DNA of 64,000 bases from Leptodesmis sichuanensis A121 (lineage in GTDB: Bacteria; Cyanobacteriota; Cyanobacteriia; Leptolyngbyales; Leptolyngbyaceae). Position numbers and translations under genes: made by a program. Location of the stretch: positions 2,852,001 through 2,916,000 of the forward strand of contig NZ_CP075171.1 of the NCBI RefSeq assembly GCF_021379005.1, read 5' to 3'. Numbering within the stretch: the stretch's first letter is position 1; each line of letters begins with the position of its first letter. Shown here one piece after another: positions 28,682 to 38,889 of the stretch. The notes under the pieces were generated by a model, which was given only the letters and a program-made list of their open reading frames with translations, was not told the origin of the DNA and did not search any database.

Positions 28682-29542
28682 TTACCTGCGTCTACCGCCA
28701 ACGCTGCGGGTGCGGGAAGAACTGCCAAAGCCACTGCGGGGGGTACTCCGGTAGGATCCCGTAGATCGATTCGAGCGACGCAGGGTGTTGGTGCCGTAGC
28801 CAGATCCGGTGGAGCGATCGCCCGATTGACTGCCCAGCCGATTGGAGTTTGAAGTCCTCAAATTGCCTGTGGCGCGGAACGTTTGCCGATTTCGCACCTC
28901 GGCAGGGGGGGTATTATAGCGCTGACGGTAGTTGTTCACAGCCACATCATAGGTTCTGCCGTAACCGCCATAGCCAGTCATGATGCCACCGGGTTGATAG
29001 ACGGGCGGGAAATAGTAATGAGGCGTAAATAGTAAGTTCCCCAGTGCTTGACCTGCCAATGCTCCAGCAAAGGGTGCCCAGAAACCAGAATTCTGCCGTA
29101 CTACCACGGTTTCTGTTTGACCTGTTTGGGGGTTGGTGACGTTTTCGGTAACGTTGTGGACGTATTCAATTTTGAAGTCCTCGGTCAGGTGCAGGGAGGG
29201 TTGATTGTTCTCAATTTTTAGGTAGCTCTTTTGTCCCTGAGCAATCTCCTCATCCGTTAACCGGGCCATTGGCAAGTTAGTCGTGCGATAGGTGGAAGAA
29301 TCACCCGGTTTGGTATTCAAGACCATCACTGTATATTCTCCGTCTGCATCGTTATATGTCGCTTGCTGAACGGGATATTGACCATTCGATAAACGGTTTT
29401 GTGGCATCTGAGCACTGGTAGATTCGGCTCTAGACTGGTTGGAGTACGGATCGCTGGCTGAAGGAGATCCTCCACAAGCGATCGTGGATACGGCTAGAGT
29501 CAGTACCATCAGAGAAATAAGTAGTCGGCGAAGCATATTCAT
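28682..29542 (-). CDS. Predicted lipoprotein with Arg/Ser/Gly-rich tail
   Basis: The 286-residue protein starts with a lipoprotein signal peptide; the lipobox is STIAC, with the Cys near residue 23. A middle part (residues about 50-150) is unrecognised. A short hydrophobic segment (SGFWAPFAGALAGQALGNLL) is followed by a tail rich in Arg, Ser, Thr and Gly (from about residue 215, ending SVGGRRR). It is probably anchored in the periplasmic face of a membrane. The tail is basic and low-complexity. It lies upstream of the DUF1517-type gene on the same strand order 30189 then 29542. Confidence 0.65.
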   Translation of the reverse strand: MNMLRRLLISLMVLTLAVSTIACGGSPSASDPYSNQSRAESTSAQMPQNRLSNGQYPVQQATYNDADGEYTVMVLNTKPGDSSTYRTTNLPMARLTDEEIAQGQKSYLKIENNQPSLHLTEDFKIEYVHNVTENVTNPQTGQTETVVVRQNSGFWAPFAGALAGQALGNLLFTPHYYFPPVYQPGGIMTGYGGYGRTYDVAVNNYRQRYNTPPAEVRNRQTFRATGNLRTSNSNRLGSQSGDRSTGSGYGTNTLRRSNRSTGSYRSTPRSGFGSSSRTRSVGGRRR

Positions 29543-29589
29543 GGTTTGTGCAGGTGACGGTATTCAGAATAGCAAGAGTGTCGCAAGGA

Positions 29590-30189
29590 TTACAGAGGAA
29601 TGAGTTCTGGAAAGTTCAGCATTAGTTGGTCAGAGGTGAGTTCATCCCCTATCTGAGCGGGTGAGAAGTGAATTTGAATTGCCCGTAACCGATCCTGATA
29701 GTGCAAATTGATTAGCGCTTTCAGTCCGGCTTTCAGGGCATTGATGTTGGCCAGATCGGTTTCCAGTTCGGGGGCTTCGCCTGCAAAGGCCACCGTGATC
29801 ATGACCACCAGATTTTGGGTGATGGGAATCGACAAGGGATCCTCAGCACCGCTTCCCATGAGTTCAGTCCCGCTGCGATACCGTTGGGCTGAGTCGGTGA
29901 ACAATTCTTCTACAAAATCGCCTGCTTCCCCCTCATCCCAAAACACATCCCCTTCATTGGCTGCAGATTGCCAGTAGATGTCGTACTGCAACAAGCCCTG
30001 GCAGATTTCGACCAGCCCCTCACCAACGGCTTGCAAGTCTCCTTCTTGCTCTATTGCCTGTCGGGCTGCACGGTTAAGAATGCCCAGCAAAGGAGCCACT
30101 TCCTTACCGGCCAGATGGATAAATAGACGGCAGACCACAAATCGGGTTCTGCCACTGAATTGATTGAAGCGATCGCGCCAAGAACTCAT
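29590..30189 (-). CDS. DUF1517-family protein
   Basis: The 199-residue cytosolic protein has no signal peptide. Its C-terminal half matches what I recall of DUF1517: a strand NLVVMITVAFAGE, a helix NINALKAGLKALINL and the ending DELTSDQLMLNFPELIPL. The N-terminal half is helical and starts MSSWRDRF. The family is common in cyanobacteria and plants and has no settled function. It precedes the lipoprotein gene with a gap of 47 bases and may form an operon with it. Confidence 0.7.
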   Translation of the reverse strand: MSSWRDRFNQFSGRTRFVVCRLFIHLAGKEVAPLLGILNRAARQAIEQEGDLQAVGEGLVEICQGLLQYDIYWQSAANEGDVFWDEGEAGDFVEELFTDSAQRYRSGTELMGSGAEDPLSIPITQNLVVMITVAFAGEAPELETDLANINALKAGLKALINLHYQDRLRAIQIHFSPAQIGDELTSDQLMLNFPELIPL

Positions 30190-30423
30190 TACTTTTGTAG
30201 CCTCCAGGAATAGGCCAGATCACAGATCTCGTAAAATCCTATCTCCACTCTAAAGAAGTACTACAGAATTGTGGGGGGGATTTCTCTCCTATAAATTACA
30301 GGATGCCTGGAAACAGGTTGGTGTGCTGACGAAGTCAGCGGAGTAGCGGTGAGACGTAGAATAGCTACTGTGGTTTATCAAGAAATAGCCCCAGTGATTA
30401 CACGAAATCGAGCCGATCGGCTA

Positions 30424-30531
30424 ATGGTATCTTTGCTTCTCCTTCTAGGTCTCACTGTTGCTGTCGGGGCCTGCGCTCCCAGTGCCAATCCTCCTAAAGA
30501 AACGCCTGCGCCCAGTCCAACGTCTTCTTGA
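30424..30531 (+). CDS. Very small predicted lipoprotein (35 residues)
   Basis: From the ATG at 30424 the peptide is a hydrophobic segment (LLLLLGLTVAVGAC) ending in a lipobox Cys and then a short Pro/Ser/Thr tail. The frame could start upstream at a GTG at 30349, which would add 25 residues. It resembles the small entericidin-like lipoproteins. It is too short to be sure, and expression is not shown. Confidence 0.4.
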   Translation: MVSLLLLLGLTVAVGACAPSANPPKETPAPSPTSS

Positions 30532-30541
30532 AGGGAGTTGA

Positions 30542-33500
30542 TCATCTCAGACGAACTTTAAAGCTGGCAATTTTCCAGGGAGCGATCGTTGGAGTCTGTT
30601 CCGATGCGATCGCTGCATCAATCGGATGCTCCAACAAGTCAACTGGATGCTTGAACCTTACATTGAATACTTCACTACGAACCTGCAGTCGGGCTGATTC
30701 TCCGTGACATTCGGAGCACCGCAAAATCCATTCATCGGCGTGATCTTCTGCTGGCTTCAATGCCATCAGCACTAAATTTTTCGCTTCTAAACTCAGCAGG
30801 GAACCGGATGAGGGTAAGGGTTTCTCCAAAGTATGTTCTGGTTCGGAAATCAGCATTACCTGCAGCGGCAGATTCAACTCGTATCCCTGCCGCACCGTCT
30901 GAGCTACTTTCCAGTCACCTCGATGGGGATAGAGGGCATAAGTGAAATGGTGCTGGCCGCGATCGGCTTCTGGATCGGGCCATTCGCTTCCTCTGAGTAA
31001 TGTCAGGCGGAGTTGGTTGGGCTGAGCATCGTAGCCGTATTTGCAGTCGTTGAGGAGGGAGATGCCGTAGGGGATTGGGGATTGGGGATTAGGGGTGAGG
31101 AATTGGGGATTGGGAGTTGGGGCTGAGTTGGCGATAGCGGCATCAAAATCGGTGAGGTCGGCCCAGTGGAGGGCAGGGACTTCCCATTGGGCTTTCTCGG
31201 CGGCGGTTTGAGGCCGGGTAGTGCGTTGAATGGCGGCACAGGGAATTTCGTAGGTGGCGAAGTCAGCTTCCAGGTTGAGGGGAAAGGCCGCTTTCACGAG
31301 GACATGGCGTTCTTGCCAATCTACGGTGGTTTCGATTTTCAGCAGGGGAGAGCCTGTTTCCAAGATATAGTCCTGGGTGAAGGTGGAGCGATTGAGGATG
31401 CGAATCACTCGCAGGCGCGATCGCACGTCGTTTTGCTCTATCCACTCAATCTGTTGCAATTTCGGCGCGGGTAGGGGATGTTGAGCATAGTTGGGATCAA
31501 TATTCCAGGCATCCCAGTATTGCCCCTGATCGGTAAACGCTTGGAGTTGATTTCCTGCCCCGCTTAAAACCTCGCACTGGTTGAGTTTGTCAAATACGCT
31601 GAGTAATTCTCCCGTATCAGGACTGACTGTAATCCGGAGGTAGTCATTTTCGAGACTGTGATGGCTGGGTAAGGCTGCTGTAGGGACTGGGCTGGATTTC
31701 GAGGGACAGAGCCAGTAAGTGCGGTAGCCGATCGCGGGAATTTGTTCTGCCAGAAAGGTAAGCCTGCCCTGACTGTTCACCAGGGAAAAGTGTTGTGAAG
31801 CGATCGCTTGTCCGTCTACGTCACAAACTTTCCAGTCTGTAGATTGATCAGACTGCTGGATTTCCAGATCGATCACCTGCGATCGCACCCAGTTGAGGGA
31901 ATTAAATACCACAATGGGTTTGGCTTCTGCATGGGGTGGGGCTGGCAGGGTAATATGCTGGGCGATCGCCTGCAAGGACTGTTGCAAGATCTTTGTCCCG
32001 ATCGCCTGCACCTGTTGCCACTGCTGATTGGCTTCCTCAAACACAGGCTTAATCGAAGAACCGGGCAGAATGTCATGAAACTGGTTAAACAGGGTTTTCT
32101 TCCAGGCAACCTCAATATCGGATTTGGGGTAAGGCATTTGGATGGCGATCGTGGCCAGGGAAGCCCACAGTTCGGCCTGGTAAAGCAACTCTTCCGATCG
32201 ACGATTCGCCTGTTTCTGATCAGCATGGGTCGTGTAACAGCCGCGATGGTATTCCAGGTACAGGTCGGAGTTCCAGATTGGTGGGGTGTGGGGTGTGGGG
32301 TGAGAATTCTGAATTCTGAATTCTGAATTCTGAATCCCTTCTAGGTATTCTTTTGCCGTGCCAAACTCCAGTTGCGGGAAGAAGGGGGACTGTTGCCAGC
32401 GACGGGCAACTTCCAGCATGTCACGAGTGGGGCCACCCCCATGATCGCCAACACCGGGCAACCAGAGGAGAGTGGACAATCCGGTTTTCTGTTCAAAGTT
32501 CCAGAGGCAGTTCGCCATTTTTACCGGATCAACGCCTTCCCCGATCGGAGCCGACATCAGGCTGAGAATTTGGGTGCCATCCGGAGCATGCCACTGGAAC
32601 AGTTCGTGGGGAAACTTAGTGGTGTCGTTCCAGCGCAGTTTTTGCGTGACAAAGTAATCCACGCCCCCCTGGTTTAAAATCTGCGGCAATTGCCAGGTAA
32701 AGCCGAAGGTATCGGGAACCCAGGCAATGGGACAGATAGAGCCAAACTTTTCCCGTAGATAGCGCTGCCCATACAGCACCTGCCGCACGATCGATTCACC
32801 ACTGATCAAATTCAATTCCGGTTCAATCCAGAAGCCTGCGACCAGTTCCCACTGTCCCGCTTTGACCTGAGCCTGGATTTGAGCAAACAAGTCGGGACGG
32901 TTTTGCTCCATCCATTCATACAAGGCTGGAGTGGTATGGCAGAAGGTGAGTTCGGGAAAGTCCTTTTGCAGATTGAGGACAGATTGGAAGGTTCGTTCGG
33001 CGGCTTTCCAGGTTTCTTCGACCGTCCATAACCAGGCCATATCCAGGTGAGCATGACCCAGGAGTTTGATTTGCCGCTGGCGGATGGGTTCGGCGAGCGG
33101 GAGGAGGGTTTGGCGGAGGTGGAGGAGGGATAGGGTGAGGGGGTGAGGGAGTGAGGGGGTGGGGAGAGGTGTGGTAGAGACGTTTCGATGGAACGTCTTG
33201 ATAGAGGATGGGGAAGGCCAATCAATTTGGGAGAGAGCAGCGGCTAGGGTGTCTAATTGGTCAGGTTGGAATTTTTCCAGGTAACTGTGCAGGACGGCGA
33301 GTTCATCAGCAACAAAGGCGGGTTCAGGGGGATGATCGGGGGAAGGGGCTTCGTAGTGACAGACGGATTTCATCAGGGCACCGTCATCGTGGTTGGGGCT
33401 GATGAACCGCAGGGCGATCGCAAACTCATCTCCAACCCGCACAGTTGGACTCAGCAGCAACCGGGGCGCACAATCAAATAAGTCTCCTTCCTGGACTAAC

Positions 33501-33835
33501 TGCCCGTTAATATAAACCTGGGCCTCTTCAGCCCACCAGAGTAAGGCTAACCGTAAGCACAACCCTTCCAGAGGAAAGCCGTTTAAGTTCTGCGGCACTT
33601 GCAAAATTTGAGAGAACCATCGCACCTTACGGCCTTTGACCCAGGGATGATGATCGCGATCGTTCACCGTTCCAGCAGTCCAGTGCTGCCAGTTGCCTGG
33701 ATCCAGGGCATCCGATACGGGCAAATCTCCATCGTAATAACGCCAACCGGGTTGAATGCTGATCTGGCTGAGATCTCGGAGCCGTGCGATCGTGACGGAA
33801 ATCTGTTCGGATGGGGACACAACTGGCTTATTCAC
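30542..33835 (-). CDS. Glycoside hydrolase family 38 alpha-mannosidase
   Basis: The 1097-residue enzyme should cleave alpha-linked mannose. GH38 features are LGHAHLDMAWLW (metal site with nucleophile-region Asp) near residue 265, the segment IAWVPDTFGFTWQLPQIL near 370 with the catalytic Asp, and the late beta-sandwich. Residues about 30-190 form an N-terminal accessory domain. Three segments, about 221-239, 499-518 and 904-922, are low-complexity and lie on heptamer-type repeats in the DNA, seemingly inserted in frame. No signal peptide is seen, so it is probably cytosolic. It may degrade internal or salvaged glycans. Confidence 0.88.
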   Translation of the reverse strand: MNKPVVSPSEQISVTIARLRDLSQISIQPGWRYYDGDLPVSDALDPGNWQHWTAGTVNDRDHHPWVKGRKVRWFSQILQVPQNLNGFPLEGLCLRLALLWWAEEAQVYINGQLVQEGDLFDCAPRLLLSPTVRVGDEFAIALRFISPNHDDGALMKSVCHYEAPSPDHPPEPAFVADELAVLHSYLEKFQPDQLDTLAAALSQIDWPSPSSIKTFHRNVSTTPLPTPSLPHPLTLSLLHLRQTLLPLAEPIRQRQIKLLGHAHLDMAWLWTVEETWKAAERTFQSVLNLQKDFPELTFCHTTPALYEWMEQNRPDLFAQIQAQVKAGQWELVAGFWIEPELNLISGESIVRQVLYGQRYLREKFGSICPIAWVPDTFGFTWQLPQILNQGGVDYFVTQKLRWNDTTKFPHELFQWHAPDGTQILSLMSAPIGEGVDPVKMANCLWNFEQKTGLSTLLWLPGVGDHGGGPTRDMLEVARRWQQSPFFPQLEFGTAKEYLEGIQNSEFRIQNSHPTPHTPPIWNSDLYLEYHRGCYTTHADQKQANRRSEELLYQAELWASLATIAIQMPYPKSDIEVAWKKTLFNQFHDILPGSSIKPVFEEANQQWQQVQAIGTKILQQSLQAIAQHITLPAPPHAEAKPIVVFNSLNWVRSQVIDLEIQQSDQSTDWKVCDVDGQAIASQHFSLVNSQGRLTFLAEQIPAIGYRTYWLCPSKSSPVPTAALPSHHSLENDYLRITVSPDTGELLSVFDKLNQCEVLSGAGNQLQAFTDQGQYWDAWNIDPNYAQHPLPAPKLQQIEWIEQNDVRSRLRVIRILNRSTFTQDYILETGSPLLKIETTVDWQERHVLVKAAFPLNLEADFATYEIPCAAIQRTTRPQTAAEKAQWEVPALHWADLTDFDAAIANSAPTPNPQFLTPNPQSPIPYGISLLNDCKYGYDAQPNQLRLTLLRGSEWPDPEADRGQHHFTYALYPHRGDWKVAQTVRQGYELNLPLQVMLISEPEHTLEKPLPSSGSLLSLEAKNLVLMALKPAEDHADEWILRCSECHGESARLQVRSEVFNVRFKHPVDLLEHPIDAAIASEQTPTIAPWKIASFKVRLR
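31070..31123. repeat. GGGGATT-type heptamer repeats inside the alpha-mannosidase gene
   Basis: The plus strand reads GGGGATTGGGGATTGGGG and continues with variants, a period of 7. The class corresponds to the CCCCAAT heptamer of cyanobacterial STRR repeats. It encodes a PTPNPQFLTPNPQSP-type segment on the minus strand. Confidence 0.85.
32280..32337. repeat. GTGGGGT and ATTCTGA heptamer repeats inside the alpha-mannosidase gene
   Basis: Three TGTGGGG-type units are followed by about four ATTCTGA units. The encoded segment is IQNSEFRIQNSHPTPHTPP. Confidence 0.85.
33117..33172. repeat. GTGAGGG-type heptamer repeats inside the alpha-mannosidase gene
   Basis: The plus strand is a purine-rich run with GTGAGGG units. 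It encodes a Pro/Leu/Ser/His-rich segment on the minus strand. Confidence 0.75.
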
Positions 33836-33879
33836 GGTGCTGCTTTACTCTACGCAGCCTCCATCATAGGGGAAGGACT

Positions 33880-34089
33880 GTGACAGCAGTCGTGAATACC
33901 GGCAGCCAAACTGCAGAATCGGTTCAGGTGGTTGCCGAATTGAAGAAAAACAATCAGATTGAGGAATCCGGCGACCTGCAAATCGATTTCCTGGCCCAAA
34001 ACGCAACGGAAACAGGAGTCTTTGTCTTCAAAGAAAATCCCCGCAGTGGTGAACTGACGTTACGAATCGGGAGTTATAAGGTGCCGTAG
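33880..34089 (+). pseudogene. Truncated TIGR02588-like protein, C-terminal remnant
   Basis: From a GTG at 33880 (GGAAGG just upstream) the frame encodes 69 residues: VVNTGSQTAESVQVVAEL, then IDFLAQNATETGVFVF, RSGELTLRIGSYKVP and a stop. This matches the C-terminal beta-rich half of TIGR02588-type cyanobacterial proteins as I remember them; the N-terminal membrane segment is missing because the mannosidase 5' end lies immediately upstream on the other strand. It is either a remnant after rearrangement or a short expressed gene. Confidence 0.55.
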
Positions 34090-34121
34090 GGCAGGCAAAG
34101 AGATTCCATTCTATGTTCTAA

Positions 34122-34391
34122 ATGGAGACTGACTTCCTCCGGATTCAAGAAGAATCTGCTGAAGATGTTGATGACAAGACCAGCATAGGAGATCAAGAGA
34201 TGGGCATCAGAAAGCAAGTACGAAGTGGTTCCGGTACATCTGGTGGGATAAAAGTATCTCCAGAGGTATTAAAACGAGAAAAAGCTGAAAAAGCTGCAGA
34301 AGAAGCTAAACTTGCCAGGATGACAGAAGTTGAGAGGGCGGCATATCAGGCCGCAAAGGAAGCTAAAAAGCGGGCTGAGGAAGATTTTTAA
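34122..34391 (+). CDS. Small charged protein, unknown function
   Basis: The 89-residue protein is acidic at the N-terminus, then Gly/Ser-rich, and ends in a Lys/Glu/Ala helix (EKAAEEAKLARMTEVERAAY and following) with coiled-coil character. There is no signal peptide, Cys or recognised domain. Start codon and codon pattern look acceptable, but no homologue is known to me. Confidence 0.5.
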   Translation: METDFLRIQEESAEDVDDKTSIGDQEMGIRKQVRSGSGTSGGIKVSPEVLKREKAEKAAEEAKLARMTEVERAAYQAAKEAKKRAEEDF

Positions 34392-34492
34392 CTGGCATCT
34401 TTCACAAATTCTGCTATTGTCGGCTTTCATCTACATCCTGCTAAGTAACGTGAGTTCGGGTCTAGCTCAACGTTAGAAAGCCTGACCAGCGA

Positions 34493-35944
34493 TTACCGAT
34501 CGCACCGATCGCAATGCCCACACCGAAACTCTTGATCCTGAAACCCAAAAGCTTGTAACAGAAATTGCCAGCGACAGGTGCGAGTATTCAGGTAGGTGGT
34601 CATCTGTTGGGTGGCGTGAAGTTGCGATCGTCCCACCTGATGCAGCTTGGCTTGGGGTTTGATCTGGTAGTGAAAGGGATCGAGCCAGTCCAGTGCGCCG
34701 ACGCTGTGGAGTAGGGAAAGGGCGATCGCGCCGTTGGGAAACTGACGGCTCACCTGACGGACTTCTCCCTGTGGAGGCAATTTGTGGATTAACTCCTGGG
34801 CGAGGCGATATTGCTTCTGGGTCTGGCCAGTGAAATACTGCCGTCGCTGTTTGTCCTCCGGGTCGAGCCAGCCTGTGGGTTCACTGATCAGGGTGAGCGC
34901 GATCGCGGGGAGGCCATCCCGTCCGGCTCGGCCAATTTCCTGCACATATTCTGCCAGCAAGGTTGGGGCATGGAAATGGATCACCCAGCGAGTGTTCGGC
35001 TTATTGATGCCGAGGCCAAAGGCATTGGTGCAGACGACAAATTGTAGAGAACCATTCAGCCACTGTTGCTCGATCTGTCGCCGTTCGACCGGAATCAGAC
35101 CCGCATGGTAAGGAGCGGTTTGAAAGCCTTGCTGAGTCAGCCATTCGGCCAACATTTCACTGTCTTTGCGGGTGCGGACATAAACCAGTCCGGCCTGTCC
35201 ACTTTGCTGGTGAATGAACTGGAGTAATTGCTGTCGGCGCTGACGGGCACTCCAGACCTGTTGTACTTTCAACTGGAGATTGGGGCGGTAGGGAGTCTGA
35301 CGGAAGCAGTGCGGATTGTCCAGTTGCAGAATCCGTTGAATGGTTTGTTGGGCCTCCGGATCGGCTGTGGCGGTAAAAGCGGCGATCGCAATCTGACTCC
35401 CCGCAGGCTTATACTTCAACAACTCCGGTCGCACTGTTCCCAGTCGATAGTAAGCAGGCCGAAAGGTTTCGCCCCATTGCACCAGACAGTGTGCCTCATC
35501 CAAAACGAGAGCATTGATGGCGAGATTGGGCATACATAGCCGCTCCCAGATTGCCGAACTGAATAGGGTCTCCGGAGAAACGTAAAGCAGGCGCAACCGT
35601 TGCTGCTCCAGTGCCCACAGAACTTTTTGCTTCTGGGATTTGGGCAATTCGCTATGCAGTAAGGCGGCGGGAAGGTTGCGATCGCGCAACTCCTGCACCT
35701 GATTTTCCATTAACGCCACCAGGGGAGAAACGACCAGGGTTAAGCCCGATCGCACCAGTGCCGGAAGCTGAAAACAAATGGATTTTCCACCTCCTGTCGG
35801 CATCACCACCAGCGCATCCTGCCGATTCAGCAAACACTGGATAATTTCCTTCTGGGGTGGACGAAATTCTGAATAGCCAAAGATTCGTTGCAGTTCTGCC
35901 GCGATCGACAGATTGGACTTTCTGGGAATTGGTGATGCCGTCAT
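34493..35944 (-). CDS. RecQ-family ATP-dependent DNA helicase, short form
   Basis: The 483-residue helicase has all core motifs: FRPPQKEII (motif 0), MPTGGGKSICFQLPAL (Walker A), VLDEAHCLVQWG (DEAH, Walker B), AFTATADPEA (motif III) and EIGRAGRDGLP (motif VI). It ends with a Cys-rich stretch, CGHCDRCDR, the end of the zinc-binding subdomain. It lacks a winged-helix/HRDC region beyond that, so it is shorter than E. coli RecQ. It should unwind DNA 3' to 5' in repair. The ATG at 35944 is preferred over a GTG 12 bases upstream. Confidence 0.93.
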   Translation of the reverse strand: MTASPIPRKSNLSIAAELQRIFGYSEFRPPQKEIIQCLLNRQDALVVMPTGGGKSICFQLPALVRSGLTLVVSPLVALMENQVQELRDRNLPAALLHSELPKSQKQKVLWALEQQRLRLLYVSPETLFSSAIWERLCMPNLAINALVLDEAHCLVQWGETFRPAYYRLGTVRPELLKYKPAGSQIAIAAFTATADPEAQQTIQRILQLDNPHCFRQTPYRPNLQLKVQQVWSARQRRQQLLQFIHQQSGQAGLVYVRTRKDSEMLAEWLTQQGFQTAPYHAGLIPVERRQIEQQWLNGSLQFVVCTNAFGLGINKPNTRWVIHFHAPTLLAEYVQEIGRAGRDGLPAIALTLISEPTGWLDPEDKQRRQYFTGQTQKQYRLAQELIHKLPPQGEVRQVSRQFPNGAIALSLLHSVGALDWLDPFHYQIKPQAKLHQVGRSQLHATQQMTTYLNTRTCRWQFLLQAFGFQDQEFRCGHCDRCDR

Positions 35945-35985
35945 AGTGTGATGCACTCTTGAATGGCTCCAGTATTCCCCAGAGA

Positions 35986-36020
35986 GATTTTGGATTTTGG
36001 ATTTGCGATTTTGGATTCTG
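35986..36020. repeat. TTTTGGA-type heptamer repeats between recQ and topA
   Basis: The stretch reads GATTTTGGATTTTGGATT and continues with a related unit. It is one of several heptamer clusters in the window. Confidence 0.7.
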
Positions 36021-36120
36021 GGGCCGCTACTGACGGCCTGTCCACTGCCACGCAGTTAACGAGCTTTCCACGCAAGAGCTTATATGTTCTCTACCCAACC
36101 AGGAATGACTCAGAACTATC

Positions 36121-38889
36121 TTAAGAAGCCGCCTTTTTCCGGGTGCTGTTGGTTGCCGTTGTTCGTTTAGTGCTCGTTTTTTTAGCCGCCGTTTTAGTGG
36201 TAGAAGCCCGCTTGGTTGTGGTTTTCTTAGTTGTTTTCGGCTTCTCTTCCTCAGTCGTATCCGAGGCTGCTTTCTTGCTACTGGTTTTAGTGGCTTTCGT
36301 CGATTTGCTGGATTTCCCAGATTTCTTACTACTGGCCTTCGCTGCCAGCGCTGCTAACGCCGTCTCCAGCGTGATCTCCTCTACCGTCTGGCCTTCAGGA
36401 AGAGAGGCATTCACCTTGCCATGCTTGATATACGGCCCATACGGCCCATCGTAGATGTTGATTGGTTCTTCGTCCTCTGGATGTACTCCCAACTCCCGTA
36501 GGGGTTTAGCCGCGGCTCGCCGTCCCCGTCCCGCTTTGGGTTCTGCCAGGAGAGCCAGGGCACGTTCCAGGGTGATAGTGAGCACGTTATCGTCGCCTTT
36601 TAAGGAGCGGTATTCCTTGCCCTCTTTCCCCTGGTCATGCACCACATAGGGGCCAAATCGTCCCAGGCTGGCCTGAATTTTGCCGCCTGTTTCTGGGTGC
36701 AGTCCCAAGGTGCGAGGTAGAGCTAGTAGCCCGACAGCCTGCTCTAATGTGACATTCTCAGGAGTCACGCCTTTAGGCAGGGAAGCCCGTTTGGGTTTGG
36801 GATTATCTTCTGTGACATCACCCAGTTGAACGTAAGGGCCATAGGCTCCAATCAGCACATAAATTGGTTCTCCCGTTTCTGGATGGAAGCCGAGCTTTTC
36901 TGGGCCTTCGGTTTTTTGCCGCAGCAGGGTTTCGACCTGTTCTGGATCCAGGTCAGAGGGGGTCAGATCTTTGGGGATCGAGGCTTTTACCGTGCCCTCG
37001 TCGCCTTCCACTTCCAGAAATGCCCCGTAGCGACCAATCCGCACTTTCGCATCAAGATTTTCCAACTCGATCGTCCGGGCTTCGGTGGGGTCAATGTGAC
37101 TTTCCCGTTCCTTCACCTGGGTTTCCAGACCCGATTCACCCAGGTAGAACTCCTTCAGGTAAGGCAACCAGGCCACTTCCCCGGTCGAAATATCATCCAG
37201 GGTTTCCTCCATGCGAGCCGTGAAACTGGTATCGACCAGATCAGGGAAATGTTTCTCTAACAAAGAGGTGACGGCAAAAGCAGTGAAGGTAGGCACCAGG
37301 GCATTACCCACCATCTGAGCATAGCCCCGATCGATAATTGTCCCAATAATGCTGGCGTAGGTACTGGGACGACCAATCCCTTCACTTTCCAGGGTTTTCA
37401 CCAGGGACGCTTCTGTATAGCGGGCGGGGGGTTGGGTTTCATGGCCGATCGCCTCCAGATCTACGCAGGCCGGAGTATCACCTACTTGCAGGCGAGGCAG
37501 AATAACTTCCTGATCTTCGATCGCCGCATCTGGATCATCGGAACCTTCTACATAGGCACGGAAGAAGCCAGGGAAGTCGATTCGCTTCCCAGTGGCCCGG
37601 AATCCGGCTTCTTCTACCTGGATTTGTACTGTGATATTCGTCTGTCGGGCTTCTGCCATCTGGGTGGCGACTGTCCGCTTCCAGATCAAGTCATACAGCC
37701 GCAGTTCCCGATCCTTCAGTCCCGTTTGTTGGGGGGTACGAAACGTACTGCCTGCCGGTCGAATGGCTTCGTGGGCTTCCTGCGCTCCTTTGGATTTGGT
37801 GGAATATTGGCGGGGTTGAGGACTCAGATACTGAGCACCGTACATCTCCTGAACGCAGGCACGGGCGGCTGCGATCGCCTGCTGCGACAGATTCACGGAG
37901 TCCGTCCGCATATAGGTGATGTAACCCTGTTCATACAAACTCTGAGCCACGCGCATGGTGTCACGGGCGGATAAACCAAGTTTCCGGTTGGCCTCCTGCT
38001 GCAGGGTGGAAGTGGTGAAGGGCGGAGACGGTTTGCGGGTGACGGGGCGTTCTTCCAGATTGGTGACAATCCAGGGGCGATCGCGAATTCGATCCTGTAA
38101 GGCTCTGGCTTCTGCTTCATTCAGCAGTACCACGTTCCGTCCAGCGGCAACCTGTCCGGTAGCTTCATCAAAATCACTACCGGATGCGACCTTAACCCCA
38201 TTCAGGCTAACCAGACGGGCCTCAAACTCCCCTTTGGCTTCCGGTGCTTCGCCTCTGGCTTCCAGGGTGGCTTTCAAATCCCAGTAGGATCCTTTATGAA
38301 AGGCACGACGTTGGCGCTCCCGATTTACCAGCAACCGCACCGCCACCGACTGTACCCGTCCGGCGGATAAACCAAAAGCAATTTTCTTCCACAACAGAGG
38401 GGACAGAGTATAGCCCACTAGCCGATCCAAAATCCGGCGGGTTTCTTGGGCACGCACCAGTTGTTCATCCACGTCCCGGCAGTTGCGGATGGCTTCCTGA
38501 ATCGCTTCCTGGGTGATTTCGTGGAAGACCATGCGTTTGATCGGCACCTTGGGCTGTAACAACTGCAACAGATGCCAGCTAATACTTTCTCCTTCCCGGT
38601 CTTCGTCAGTCGCCAGTACCAATTCATCGGCGTGTTTGAGAGCCTCTTTCAACTCCTTGACGACCTTCTTCTTGTCTTGAGGCACGACATACAAGGGTTC
38701 AAAGTCGGACTCTACATTTACACCCAACTGTGCCCATTTCTCCCCTTTGACACTGGCTGGAATGTCGCTGGCGGATTGGGGAAGATCGCGAACATGGCCC
38801 ATTGAAGCCTCGACTCGATATCCAGCAGGCAAATAATTGCGGATCGTCTTGGCTTTTGTCGGAGATTCAACAATAACTAGAGTTGACAT
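36121..38889 (-). CDS. topA: DNA topoisomerase I (type IA)
   Basis: The 922-residue enzyme relaxes negative supercoils. It starts with the TOPRIM motif [13 protein letters not shown], has the TOPRIM acidic DxDxE-like region [17 protein letters not shown], and the catalytic Tyr lies in [14 protein letters not shown]. The C-terminal third has four repeat domains (each with a [20 protein letters not shown]-like turn, as in cyanobacterial enzymes) rather than zinc ribbons. The last 80 residues are a Lys/Thr/Ser-rich tail that probably binds DNA. No gene overlaps it. Confidence 0.96.
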   Translation of the reverse strand: MSTLVIVESPTKAKTIRNYLPAGYRVEASMGHVRDLPQSASDIPASVKGEKWAQLGVNVESDFEPLYVVPQDKKKVVKELKEALKHADELVLATDEDREGESISWHLLQLLQPKVPIKRMVFHEITQEAIQEAIRNCRDVDEQLVRAQETRRILDRLVGYTLSPLLWKKIAFGLSAGRVQSVAVRLLVNRERQRRAFHKGSYWDLKATLEARGEAPEAKGEFEARLVSLNGVKVASGSDFDEATGQVAAGRNVVLLNEAEARALQDRIRDRPWIVTNLEERPVTRKPSPPFTTSTLQQEANRKLGLSARDTMRVAQSLYEQGYITYMRTDSVNLSQQAIAAARACVQEMYGAQYLSPQPRQYSTKSKGAQEAHEAIRPAGSTFRTPQQTGLKDRELRLYDLIWKRTVATQMAEARQTNITVQIQVEEAGFRATGKRIDFPGFFRAYVEGSDDPDAAIEDQEVILPRLQVGDTPACVDLEAIGHETQPPARYTEASLVKTLESEGIGRPSTYASIIGTIIDRGYAQMVGNALVPTFTAFAVTSLLEKHFPDLVDTSFTARMEETLDDISTGEVAWLPYLKEFYLGESGLETQVKERESHIDPTEARTIELENLDAKVRIGRYGAFLEVEGDEGTVKASIPKDLTPSDLDPEQVETLLRQKTEGPEKLGFHPETGEPIYVLIGAYGPYVQLGDVTEDNPKPKRASLPKGVTPENVTLEQAVGLLALPRTLGLHPETGGKIQASLGRFGPYVVHDQGKEGKEYRSLKGDDNVLTITLERALALLAEPKAGRGRRAAAKPLRELGVHPEDEEPINIYDGPYGPYIKHGKVNASLPEGQTVEEITLETALAALAAKASSKKSGKSSKSTKATKTSSKKAASDTTEEEKPKTTKKTTTKRASTTKTAAKKTSTKRTTATNSTRKKAAS

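Noticed and set aside
35942-35955. GATGCACTC near the recQ start resembles the type A IS terminus
   Set aside because: Only 9 bases match; no second terminus or target duplication nearby, and it lies at an ordinary gene start.
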